Assembly (NCBI GenBank): GCA_003427395.1
Contig: BFEA01000008.1
Span: 1,661,275 to 1,681,687 of the forward strand
DNA: 20,413 bases
Source: Chara braunii
Lineage: Eukaryota; Streptophyta; Charophyceae; Charales; Characeae
Direction of reading: 5' to 3'
The notes beneath the pieces are model-generated. The model searched no databases. It had not been told where the DNA came from and saw only the letters and a list, made by a program, of their open reading frames with translations. Shown in pieces: positions 8,618 to 17,972 of the stretch (position 1 is the first letter of the stretch; the number at the start of each line of letters is the position of its first letter). Made by a program: the position numbers and the translations under genes.

Positions 8618-8753
8618 ATCCTGGTGGTGGTAAGAGAACCACCAGGATTGAGGATTTGCCTAGCGGGCCGCTCCATCTATTGGTGCGGAGCAGCACCTGC
8701 TGGAAACCGGGTCCAGCGTCCCATAAGTACGTGGCATACTGTGGGCAGTATGC
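8618..8753 (+). repeat. Repeat B copy 1 with flanking hairpins
   Basis: The B core is 8671-8724 (CTCCATCTATTGGTGCGGAG, CAGCACCTGCTGGAAACCGG, GTCCAGCGTCCCAT). Upstream is a perfect 11-bp inverted repeat, ATCCTGGTGGT (8618-8628) with ACCACCAGGAT (8638-8648). Downstream is a perfect 8-bp hairpin, GCATACTG (8734-8741), TGGG, CAGTATGC (8746-8753). Inside the core GCTGG...CCAGC can also pair. Confidence 0.8.
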
Positions 8754-8907
8754 TAAGGATCTGTGGCTACCTGTATTAAAGCACCAGTACACCACATATA
8801 GGCCCGCGGGTGTCAGCACGAAATCCGCACCACTTCGGAGGCCGCCGATTTTGTTTTCCAACGGCACCCCAGGCCGGGCGGCGTGCTTGTCGTGACAAAA
8901 ACTTTCT

Positions 8908-8934
8908 GCAAGGCTGGGGCCGTGTACTGGCGGT
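8908..8934 (+). repeat. Repeat E copy 1
   Basis: Matches 11068-11094 in 24-25 of 27 bases around AAGGCTGGGGC(C/T)GTGTACTG. Short and of unknown origin; flanks do not align. Confidence 0.55.
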
Positions 8935-8959
8935 TTAAGGGAAACGGAAATAGGGCGCC

Positions 8960-9067
8960 GTTGGACACTCCTTTTGAAATCCTCTGGCAGTAGGAAAGAT
9001 TCCTAATGGTTCAAAAGGAAATTTGGGCCGTCGTTCCACCTGTCCTCGGGGACGTCACCCGAGGACA
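8960..9067 (-). repeat. Repeat F, inverted copy, with 10-bp hairpin
   Basis: GGACACTCCTT and CGTTCCACCTGTCCTCGGGG are the reverse complements of blocks in the copies at 2376 and 9845. The copy lacks the GGGACCTC palindrome but ends at its own perfect hairpin: TGTCCTCGGG (9041-9050), seven-base loop, CCCGAGGACA (9058-9067). Confidence 0.55.
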
Positions 9068-9206
9068 GTCCCTAAGAGCGATGTCAGAAAAGGAAAAGAA
9101 AAGAAAAAAAAAGAACAGTTGTGCTTCAGGCCTTCAGGCTTCAGCCAATACGGTGCCTGCGCCATCCAGATTCTCGGCTGTAACGTCTCTCTACGCTTGT
9201 GCCCCC

Positions 9207-9232
9207 TTTTTTTTTTTCTTTTTTTTTTTTTT
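9207..9232. repeat. Poly-T tract (minus-strand A-tail?)
   Basis: Eleven T, one C, fourteen T. It could be the A-tail of a minus-strand retroposon, but no body or target duplication was recognised. Confidence 0.7.
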
Positions 9233-9261
9233 AACCCTTTCATAAGCCCTCTATCCCGGCA

Positions 9262-9331
9262 GTGGTGAGAGAACCACCTCCATCTATTGGTGGGGAGCTG
9301 CACCTGCTGGAAACCGGGCCCAGCGTCCCAT
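9262..9331 (+). repeat. Repeat B copy 2 with upstream hairpin
   Basis: Core 9278-9331, differing from copy 1 at only a few positions. Immediately upstream GTGGT (9262-9266), GAGAGA, ACCAC (9273-9277) repeats the hairpin seen before copy 1, including the A/G-rich loop. Confidence 0.8.
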
Positions 9332-9844
9332 TGAACATCTTGTAGCTCAGAAATTTGTTGTTTGTTTTCTGGGCTATGGGTTTTTCCCATTCTCAACCAG
9401 AGGCTCCATTTCCCTTGGAGCTGCATTTCTCCCTCCCATGTCGGAGCACCCCTATTTCTATCAGCCCCAGCCATGTTGTGCAGGCCCCATTAATTGTTTG
9501 TGAGTGAGGTTTTTTTTTGAGCCTGTTTAAACACAAAATCCCCTCAAAACCCTTTCTCCCCCACCCCTCCTAAATCCCCCCCCCTTCCCCCCCGGAATCT
9601 TTGTTCACCTCGCGTATGATCTACATCATTTCCCATTTGGAAAGAGCTGCTTGTACGAGGGTGGAAACACCTTCGTTTTTTAACCTCCCGAGTAAACCTG
9701 TGTGCCCGCGGACCATTCTCTCTTCCCCCATCTGTTACCTGAATTGCTCTCCTGTTCATGTGAGCCTCCATTCTGAACCCTGTCCTCCAGACGTAGGGGT
9801 CTGGCATGTTCCGTCTCCTCTCCGTGAAACGCGGATTCCTTGTG
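9332..9844. other. Unassigned, no gene seen
   Basis: C-rich patch (about 9540-9596) and several short open frames without recognisable motifs. Confidence 0.4.
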
Positions 9845-10024
9845 CCCAGGGGACCTCGGGAGGTCCCTTGGGCAATAGGAAGAAATGGCTGGGGAAAGTC
9901 CTATTGCCCGAGTAATTTCTTTACGAGTGTTTTGACTTTATTTTTTTCAATTGCATCCCTGAGGATAGGTGGAACGAACAATTCCTTGGGAATTTTGCGT
10001 CACCGAGGAGTGTCGAATGAGCCC
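9845..10024 (+). repeat. Repeat F copy 2, with the same 18-bp palindrome
   Basis: The palindrome GGGACCTCGGGAGGTCCC at 9850-9867 is identical to that at 2381-2398. Downstream blocks in the same order are CCTGAGGATAGGTGGAACGA and GAGGAGTGTCGAATGAG. In between, an extra local repeat GGGCAATAGGA / TCCTATTGCCC (about 9870-9908) forms a hairpin absent from copy 1. Confidence 0.65.
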
Positions 10025-10325
10025 CATAGATTCTGAGAATTTCACTTCTCCTAGCAACTGAGCAAATGACCCACTGTTGACTCAGCCGCAGATCCCAGTT
10101 TATGTTTGATCCCCAGGTCATGCTGGCAAACATACCTATGATAGCTTCCTTTCCCCAACCCCCACCCTCCACTTCCTATTTTATTATTGTGTTGTGGAGT
10201 TTGTGTATCATAATGCCGCTGAACAGTGTGCCGGGTCCCTTGGTCGGTTATCCTGTTCGGCCTTCCATTCCTCCGTGATGTTCCAAAGTCGTCGTTTTTT
10301 TTTTGTTTTGTTTTTTTAACCAAAG
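10025..10325. other. Unassigned, no gene seen
   Basis: Includes a T-rich tract at 10293-10318. No coding or repeat similarity to the rest of the window was noticed. Confidence 0.4.
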
Positions 10326-10380
10326 CTCCATCTATTGGTGGGGAGCAAACACCTGCTGGAAACCGGGTCCAGCGTCCCAT
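10326..10380 (+). repeat. Repeat B copy 3
   Basis: Complete core (CTCCATCTATTGGTGGGGAG, CAAACACCTGCTGG, AAACCGGGTCCAGCGTCCCA), without an upstream hairpin. A partial second core (CTGGGAACTGGGCCCAGCGT, CCCAT) follows at 10414-10438. Confidence 0.85.
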
Positions 10381-10413
10381 AGATACAACCATATCCTCAC
10401 AAATTGGCACAAA

Positions 10414-10438
10414 CTGGGAACTGGGCCCAGCGTCCCAT
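10414..10438 (+). repeat. Repeat B, 3' partial copy
   Basis: Only the second half of the core, GCCCAGCGTCCCAT with a CTGGGAA lead-in, lies 58 bases after the same part of copy 3. This may be a local duplication of the B 3' end. Confidence 0.6.
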
Positions 10439-10711
10439 AACGAGTACGTTCAGAAAACACGTCAGTGAAAATGAGGCTAGTAACCTACTAGAAAAATCCA
10501 ATTGGCCGAAGAATGGAAATTGAAAATTGAGGTAAAGTCGTCGTTTGTATCTTTTTTTCTGATTTTTTTTTTCATTTTTCTTGTGAACGAAGGTTGGAGA
10601 TCAGAACGCCTGGTAGCTCCAGCTTTGGCATGGATAGCAATATTACCGGTTGGCCAAGGGTCGGACTCGATAGTTGGGCGAAGTACTGGTGGACCAGTGG
10701 TGGTTTAAAAA

Positions 10712-10827
10712 AATAGCGGTTGGTGTGGGATAAAATCTCTGAGAGGTTGACAATAGCTGCTGGTGGTTTAAAATCTCTGAGGTGAGGTCAATAGCAGTTG
10801 TTGGTTTGAAGTTTCTGAGGGGCTGAC
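10712..10827 (+). repeat. Three-unit minisatellite
   Basis: Units begin AATAGC at 10712, 10752 and 10790 (40- and 38-base periods). Each reads AATAGC(G/T/A)G(T/C)TG(G/T)TG, then AAAATCTCTGAG or AAGTTTCTGAG, then (G)GTTGAC-like ends. A half unit (GTGGTTTAAAA) precedes. No coding potential. Confidence 0.8.
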
Positions 10828-11288
10828 AAGTGACATATTAGGGGGCACTGCCAGATGTTTTAATCAGCAATGGGAGGTGAGGGGTGAGATGGACGGAACA
10901 GGAAGAGTGGAACCACCAGTGCACCCGGGCATGGCGGCCTTCCACTGCATGCCAAGCTTTACCGAACCGCCAGTGGTGCACTTGTTTTCTCTTAGACTAA
11001 GACTTTTGGCTGGCTCTCTCGTGACCCGGTAGCCCCCAGGCCCCAAAATATGATGAAACATTTCTCCACAAGGCTGGGGCTGTGTACTGGTGGTGGAGTA
11101 CTCCAAAGGGGCTTGGGAATTAAGGAAGGGATTCAGCATAAATGGAAAAGCATAGCGACAGGAAAAGAATGAGGAAGGGATGTCCCCGATCTAAGGACTG
11201 TTCCTGGGGCAGGGTCATGCCCATTGCCCACACACAGTGAGGCGTGTTAGATGGGGAGCTCTTTCTTGCGAAAGCAAAAACGGGGTCC
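10828..11288. other. Unassigned; contains repeat E copy 2
   Basis: Repeat E copy 2 is at 11068-11094. The motif (A)CCACCAGTGCACC near 10912 and CCGCCAGTGGTGCAC near 10968 are partly inverted copies of each other. No gene recognised. Confidence 0.4.
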
Positions 11289-11427
11289 GGAAGTGTTATC
11301 CAATGCTGGGGCCTCAGACCTGGACAGGCAACGCGGAAGTGCTATCCACTGCACACGAACCTGGTCAAATCAGGGAAACAGTCGCACGAGAAGCTAGCCT
11401 TTGCCTCAGACCCGGACAGGCGACAAC
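11289..11427 (-). repeat. Duplicated tRNA-like D-arm segment
   Basis: GGAAGTG(T/C)TATCCA(A/C)TGC occurs at 11289 and 11335 (46 apart). GCCTCAGACC(T/C)GGACAGGC occurs near 11311 and 11403. On the minus strand the second unit reads GTGCAGTGGATAGCAC, a self-pairing D-arm (GTGC/GCAC) close to the tRNA A box, followed by a degenerate B-box-like GGTCTGAGGCC. No full cloverleaf is possible, so it is probably SINE debris. Confidence 0.35.
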
Positions 11428-11890
11428 ACCTGAAAAATGAATTCACCCTCTAAGACTTGTGGATAGATCCTGGGCCCATAGGCGGACATGTGATCTCACA
11501 AGCCACCATGACGGTAGGGTGGTCTGGAAGAACTGGCTAACCCAGGAGGCCCAAAGGCCAACGAGGTCTGATGATGCACGCCTAAGGCGTAATCACGCCC
11601 CCTCCTGGTCATCAACCCCTTGCGGTCGCCGACTTCCAGTCTTCCAGGGCCAACCTACCCTCCCGTCCTCCATACACCACTCACAGTCACCGACATCAGT
11701 GGACCCCCGCTTACCCTCAGCATCACCTCCTCTAATGCCCCCCCCCCTCCCTTGGCAACTCCACCCTCGCGGGCATGTGACAATCTCTTTTCATGATGAG
11801 TGCCATCTTCTGCGCAATGGTACTCGGGGGGTTGTAGGGGGGTGGACAAGAAGGGGCCGGGCTCTTTTTTTTGTTTTTTTTTTTTCCCCT
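11428..11890. other. Unassigned, no gene supported
   Basis: A 177-codon plus-strand frame (11459-11992) crosses this stretch but ends inside repeat B copy 4. It shows low-complexity Pro/Ser content and a T-tract-derived Phe run. I do not consider it a gene. Confidence 0.45.
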
Positions 11891-12084
11891 CCAGTGCTAG
11901 CGATGCTGTTTAGCACCTGGGGAGAGACTCCATCTATTGGTGGGGAGCATCACCTGCTGGAAAACGTGTCCAGCGTCCCTTACACAGATTGATACAGTAT
12001 GATGCATAGAAGGAAAATTGGATGGTTTCTGGAGGGTGCCTGCCAGCATTGATTGCTCTGGAATCAGAGGATTGACTGAGCAGA
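11891..12084 (+). repeat. Repeat B copy 4 joined to module G
   Basis: Hairpin-forming CCAGTGCT (11891-11898) and AGCACCTGG (11912-11920) precede a GGGGAGAG spacer, the B core (11928-11981), 57 unrelated bases and module G (12039-12084). G reads CCTGCCAGCATTGATTGCTC, TGGAATCAGAGGATTGACTG, AGCAGA. Confidence 0.8.
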
Positions 12085-12788
12085 TGTCTGTGCATTGTTA
12101 GATTGTGATTTGGCGGTTTGGGAGGGGGGGAGCTAGCATGCGGGGCCAGTACCAGGGTGAAGAGTCCCCTCCCGATTCCCAACCACCTCCTTTCCATTCC
12201 CACCTGCTCAATTTCAGTCCTTTTTCACTCAGCCTAGCCATTTCAGTCTGTCTTTGTCGTCTGTTTTTCTGCTTTTTAGCTAAGCCTTGTGTTTCAGTCA
12301 TTTTGGGCTGTAGGCAGTTTTAGTCTGGGTGTGTCATTCAGCCTCAGTCTGTTTCTTTATTCCATTTTGCTTCAAATTCGCTACCAGGATGGGTGTATGG
12401 CATCAGGGCAGGACCGATGGAGGTCAGTGTTGAAGGGTAGGTGTGTTTGGGGGATGGCAGGGAGGTAGGAATACCCACTGGTGCCCCCCAGTGGCTCCTC
12501 CCGGTACCCTGACCAGGCACAGGGTTGAAGAGGGAGAGAAGGGGGCGGGCTCAATTACATCAATGCCCCCGTTCTTTCGGGAAAGCTGGGTCCATGATGG
12601 TTGGCAGGACGCGCCATAGCGAGCGTGGAAAATAACGGTTTTTGCAGCTTCTTTCTTTCTTTTTTTTTATGACGGAACTGGGTGGGGAATTTTTGGTGCG
12701 GTTGCCGAGCAGGAAATCTTTTTGAAAATTTTCTCGAATTTTGAACTTTAAAAAAAAAAGAAAAAAGAAAAAAAGAAACACCCCCACC
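12085..12788. other. Unassigned, no gene seen
   Basis: Contains several TCAGT(C/T)-type short motifs (about 12212-12352), T-rich and A-rich tracts near 12655 and 12750, and no coding signal. Confidence 0.4.
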
Positions 12789-12986
12789 GGTGATAGTGGT
12801 GCTGATAAGAGCAGACACCACTACCACCAGGGGAGAGGCTCCATCTATTGGTGGGGAGCATCACCTGCTGGAAAACGGGTCCAGCGTCCCATGTACAGAA
12901 TGTAATCACAGAATATCAGGAAAAACCATGTGGGGGAACCCTGCCAGCATTGATTGCCCTGAAATACAGGGGATTGACTGAGCAGA
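12789..12986 (+). repeat. Repeat B copy 5 joined to module G, with long hairpin
   Basis: GGTGATAGTGGTG (12789-12801) pairs with CACCACTACCACC (12816-12828) at 12 of 13 positions. The loop itself starts CTG and ends CAG-A and contains the same ATAAGAG-type sequence as copy 1. The spacer GGGGAGAG, B core 12839-12892 and module G 12940-12986 follow in the same order as in copy 4. Confidence 0.82.
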
Positions 12987-13180
12987 ACTTAGAAAATGAA
13001 ACTTCGAAAAATAACTGGAAAAAGGACTGGAAAAAGCTGGGAAAAAACCTGCTCTGACTGTAACATCAAACCAGCTGTCCTTAATCTGCAGACACCCTGG
13101 GCCGAGCATCTCCCAGCCCATTTTTGCTGGGAACAGCTACCCTTATGCAAGAAGTACCAAGATGCTGTGACCGGATGGCC

Positions 13181-13204
13181 CCTGCCAGCATTGATTGCTC
13201 TGGA
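13181..13204 (+). repeat. Module G, third, truncated copy
   Basis: CCTGCCAGCATTGATTGCTC then TGGA, identical to 12039-12062, ends just downstream (in minus sense) of the LINE 3' region. No B core precedes it. The LINE insertion may have cut this copy, but the 3' boundary of the LINE is not defined. Confidence 0.65.
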
Positions 13205-13349
13205 ACCCAGCTGGTTCTCTTCTCCTTCAACACTTTTTTCTGCTCAGGATACTGGGAGGAGCCACTGGGGGGGCACCAGTGGGGCCTCCTTCCGTCAGCC
13301 TTGGGCAGGAAAAACCAAGTAAGAGCAGAACGGGTTATGAAGGGCTGTG

Positions 13350-16300
13350 TCATAGACGCATTTCCAAGGACCATGGGGGTGGGGGAAATGGGTCCGGGAA
13401 TTCTTCTGTGGGCCTCATGGGAACACTCGAATCTATCCGCAGCCATTCTTTGAATCTCAGACGGTAGTCTCTTGGGACTTCTTCTCTCTGGCTGTCCTCC
13501 CTTCCTTCCTGACCTTCCCAATCACCCAACCAGCACACGTCCGCTACCCTTCCTTCTCTGGAGAACTGTAATAGTCGTTCCCTAACGTCATTGGCGCTAT
13601 GGAAGTTGTCGAGCGATTGCGTAGTTGATTTCCACCTATAGGAGAGCTCCAGTTGGAAGTGCATTTTGAATTGTTCAACTCTCTCTTCCCCTTCTACCCG
13701 TACCTGATCCAAAGTTAGGACATAGCGCTGCCACCACAACACCCACAAGATCGTTCTTCGGGATAAATGAAACATGTTAGACACGAAAGTGCTGTCTTGG
13801 AAGGGTGGGTAGTATCCCATCAGGATGGCCCGCCAATCCCACGACCATGGATGCCCCGGGACCATTTGCCGCCACACCCTATCCCACCACCTCCAGGTCA
13901 AAATTGCTGCTGGACATTGTAGAAAAATGTGTTCAATTGTCTCTGCTCTTTTCCTAGCCGGGAAACCCAACAGGCAGCGGGAGCACCAAGGGAGCGCACG
14001 ACCGTGTTGTTCCAGCCGAGAGTAATCAATAAGCCAGTCATTTGTAGGTAAGCATCGGTACAAGATCTGCCACTGCAATGAGATGACTTGTGCTGCCACT
14101 GCAATGAGGTGATTTGTGCAGGTCTGCATTTGTAGGTAAGCATCGGTACAAGATCTGCCACTGCAATGAGGTGATTTGTGCAGGTCTGCACTTAGAATCA
14201 CGGAACCATCGTATTGGTGTGCGGAAGTGTCTTTCTACATTGAGATGCTTCTGCCATCTATCAATCACCGTGTCCTTTAGGCATCGCTTGACTCTGAGCA
14301 TTTTATACGTCGCTTTCACCGAGAGCCCCGACAATGTTTTAGGCTTAGGCTGTTGCGGGTTTTGCAGTCAGTTAGGGTTCCAAACCCATTCCCACCAATC
14401 TATTGGGAGATTTTCTAAGGCTATCTCAGGGAAAAAGGCCCACCGGCTGTCTCCTTCCCCAACTACCCTGGTTCTGTGTAGTTCCTCCTTCGAAGTCCAT
14501 TGGAAGGGGTCTCGGCACCCTACCAGTCCCCCGCTACCTGTTATGTTGTACCACTCAATCAGCGTCTCATCCGACCGTACTAGTTGAACCAGGCCTACCT
14601 TGTCTAACTTCTCTTCCGTGGACACCCAGTCTCCTTCTTTCAGCACCTGCCCTTTGTGGAGAATGGGTCACCATCCTATCGGGAAAGCCTCTGTTATTTC
14701 TTTCAAAGTCGCCCCAACATTGTGGCAATATCTCAATTCCTCCTCCAATTTCTCCGGGCCCTTTCAATCTTTCTTCTCCCTGTCCCAAAGGTCTCCCACA
14801 TGGATCACCCCATTCTTCACCGAGTCTTTCCATGGGACCTCGGAACTGCAGAAAATTTGACCCCGTTCGTTAGTAATCCAACGGTTACCAAAGAGATGTT
14901 GTCTTGCCACCTCCTCCCACCTGTCTGGGGGTGGGCGAGTCGGGGGAGGAAGCCTCCGCCAGATGTTTAACATGAGGGGACAGAAGTCATCCCTCCGCCC
15001 CTCCCCCCCCCGGGGCCGTCGTGACACTCTCCAATAGCGATCTTCTATCCATCGGGGAGGGTGAATGGATTGAGGGGCTGCAGGGGCCAGACGGACGATT
15101 TGTGTCAGCGCCAACGACCTCCATACTAATGGGTTTTCGAAAATCAGTCGTACCACCCATTGTTGACTAAGGGCTTGGGATTGTATGAAGGGTCAAGAAT
15201 ACCAAGGCCTTCTTTTGTTTTGGGTTTCACAAGTGAATCCCAAGCCACCCGGCTGATAACATGGGGGTTTTCACCGTCCCCTCTCCATAGGTACGCCGCC
15301 ACCTTCCTTTTCAAGATCTTCAGGGCCCCTGGGCTCAGTGGTCGAAGTACCGTTTTGTACCATAGGGTGGCTAGGACCACATTGTTAATCACCAACGCTC
15401 ATCCGAAAAGTGGCGTGTGTTGATAGTTCCATTGAGAAAGTTTGGCGAACACATTTGTCATTCTCATGGGATTGACCTAGCGTTGTCATATTGACCCCCG
15501 AAATCCGGATTGGGGATTTCTGAGCCACCCAAGTGATGTGGTGTCCTTCCGGAGGACGTCCCCCTTGATGGTGAAGCCACCATCCTATCGTTTTTTGCCC
15601 CCAGTTAACGACCATATCCGAGAGGTTGCAAAAAAGGTCCATTAATCTGTATATCACCTCAATGTTTTGTGGCGTGGCATCAACCATAATTGTGAGGTCG
15701 TCAGCAAAAAGCGAACAGACCGGAACAACTTCCTTGGGTATATCGGCTATCTGGATTCTCTTTAGGTCTTTGCTCTGTCGGAGTTGAGCTGCTAATGCTT
15801 GCATTATGATTATGAAAATAAAAGAGGCTATGGGGTCCCCTTGTCTAACAGAGAGTTGCAATCTAATCTCTGGGGCCATAGACCTATCGATTTGAACCCT
15901 TGTGGTTGCGTTACGGTGCAGAATGCGTATCCACCTTCGGAAGTTATTACCGAAGTTCAGTTTTCTTAGACATTTATCAAGTAATGTCCGGTCTACGTCG
16001 TCATAAGCTTTTTCGAAGTCAATAGAGATGAGAGCAGCGTTGCTATTTGACTGATGCGACAAGCTAATCACCTCATTGACTAGGAGTATATTATCTTGGA
16101 TGTTCCTTATGCATGAACCTGGTCTGGGCAGGATGAATGATGTCGTCCATTACGGTAACCTCACTCGTTCGGTTGGCCAACGTTTTGGACAACATCTTAT
16201 AAATAACCGTCAATAGCGTGATAAGCCGATAGTTGCGAATATTCATTTTGTCTCCTTTTTTATAGAGTAACGTTAGCACTCCTTGACCAACTAGTTCCTC

Positions 16301-17880
16301 CATTTCTCTAGAATCTCATAATGCCCTGTAGAATTTCATCAGGTCATCGCTCAAGAGAGGCCACAAGGCCTCCAAAAATTCCTTAGGGAAGCCACATAAA
16401 CCTGGGGTCTTTTCTTCCTCCATTTGCATAAGCGCCGTCCAAATTTCGTCTTAGGTGACCTGGCGGTCCAAATGGTCCTTCTGTATCGAGGAAAGACGAC
16501 TCTCCATCGGACGTAGGAAGTCCTCCAGTTCCTTTAATCGGTATGTCCCCTGCTCTTGGGAGATCTGGGAGGAGAAAAAGTCTTTGTAAAAGGATCAGAC
16601 GATCCTTACACAGTGTGCTATGGTGGTAGCCAATTCTTCGGATACAGGGCCCAAAATGGCTTCGATGGTGGTGCGGTGTGCTCTTAAGGAAGCCAGACTA
16701 AAAAAATGAGAGTCTATGGTCTCATCGATGGACCATTTCATCAATTTGCCTCGAATCCTAATACCTTGCCATCTGTGTTGTGCTAGTTGTGAAAATTGGT
16801 CCTGCAAATCCTGGATATCGTGGATGTGATCATTAGAGTTGTCCTGATTAACCAGGTTGTGGAGTCTTCTGTGAACATCAATTTCATGTGCGTGACGTCT
16901 GCTTGCTAACAACTTCGAATATTCCTTACATTTCCTGACTAAAAAGAAGAGATCGTTGGTGAACCATTGGGTTTCTGAGTCAAGGGAGTGTTTCTGGTTT
17001 CTCCAAAAATTCCAGACATCGCGAATATATGTGAGGAATGACTTGTCCTTAAGCAAGGATGTATTGAGTTTGTAATAACTGGGTCCTTGATCCGATCGTT
17101 TGCGGAAGGAGAAGAGTCAGAAGACAGCTCCGCAAAGGCGGTGGTCCAGGCCCGGGTGAGGGCTTTGAGGGAAGATAGTAGCGAGTTGCAGGGCGTTTTG
17201 AATTTCCTGCGAGAGTAAGATTAGGTCGATACGTGTTTTTGAATGTCTAGCCTGATCATTAGTGCGGTAGCACGTATAAGTTTTATCTGTCGGATGTAAG
17301 AGTCTATACGCATCCACCAGCAACAAGGATTCACAAAGATCTGACAATATTCTCTCATCCTCCTCAACGTAGCCCGGACAAGGGTCCTGTGAGCCCCATT
17401 TGTCCATCCATCTATCTGGAGCAGCGTTAATGTCTCCGATAATAACCAGAGGGACTCCTTGAGGTGCTAGAGCTTGAAGATAGGTGAAGAAGTGTCCCTT
17501 ATCTGTTGCAGTTTTAGGGGCGTATATGCAAAAAATGCTGATTAATTCAATCTCCAGCATCCCAGGATCGATACCCATCTCCCCTGTTCCTCATCCGCTA
17601 CCCAATTGATCACCTCTATCCGGGATCCTGGCGGGATCCTGATGGTTACCCCTGCCGACCCTGGTGAGATCGCATGCGCTCTGTAGGCTTGATACGGCCA
17701 AACAGTTTTGTGGGCCCGATGGTGCTCTGGTTTATCCATTAGATGGGTTTCCTGTATGCAAATGACGTGGGACCACGTCTTGCCGCCCACGCCCTTCAAC
17801 TGATCCCAGATTGCTTATCTTTTCGAAGGGTTGAAGGAGGCCAATTCGTTTACATTGAGGGTCCTTATCTCTAGGTCTGC
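13350..17880 (-). pseudogene. LINE ORF2: APE endonuclease, reverse transcriptase, zinc-binding C-terminus (broken)
   Basis: The APE-type endonuclease begins at about 17877 (IRTLNVNELAS). It keeps QETHL (Glu), SIFCIYAP, GDINAAPDRW, RIDLIL and LDHR (final Asp-His), so all usual catalytic positions survive across two frames. Reverse transcriptase follows: NYRLITLLTVIYKMLSK, ISIDFEKAYDDVDR, VRQGDP and the catalytic FADD (about 15700). Then come GLGILDP and a C-terminal zinc-binding region with CSRC, IEHIFLQC (about 13920-13990), like the zf-RVT domain of plant LINEs. Stops in the running frame are TAA 17815 and 16451, and TGA 17117, 16595, 16316, 14764, 14668 and 14368. Frame changes lie near 17560, 16115, 15450, 15170 and at the 14043-14190 duplication. 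The intact protein would be about 1,500 residues, nicking target DNA and copying element RNA in place. Confidence 0.9.
14043..14190 (-). repeat. Tandem duplication inside ORF2 (88-bp period, plus a 25-bp inner repeat)
   Basis: TGTAGGTAAGCATCGGTACA occurs at 14043 and 14131, 88 bases apart; CTGCCACTGCAATGAG occurs three times (about 14069, 14094, 14156). 88 is not a multiple of three, so the duplication shifts the frame. The coding segment WQILYRCLPTN, at the entrance to the zinc-binding domain, is consequently present twice in different frames. Confidence 0.9.
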
Positions 17881-17972
17881 ATAACGGAGACAGTGTTTCC
17901 AATGCGGGTTCCTGCAGTATAATGTGTCTATATCATCCATCCGGTATTGACCTATCCACTGCTACCCCTGTC

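Noticed and set aside
11289-11427. Functional tRNA gene on the minus strand
   Set aside because: A D-arm forms, but no acceptor or anticodon stem; duplicated in tandem.
11459-11992. 177-codon plus-strand frame
   Set aside because: Ends inside repeat B copy 4 and includes a homopolymer-derived Phe run and low-complexity Pro/Ser; no domain seen.
8618-12986. CRISPR-like array because of the repeated 54-bp motif
   Set aside because: Spacing is irregular (about 600 to 1,600 bases), the repeats are imperfect, and the context is eukaryotic retroposons with no cas genes.
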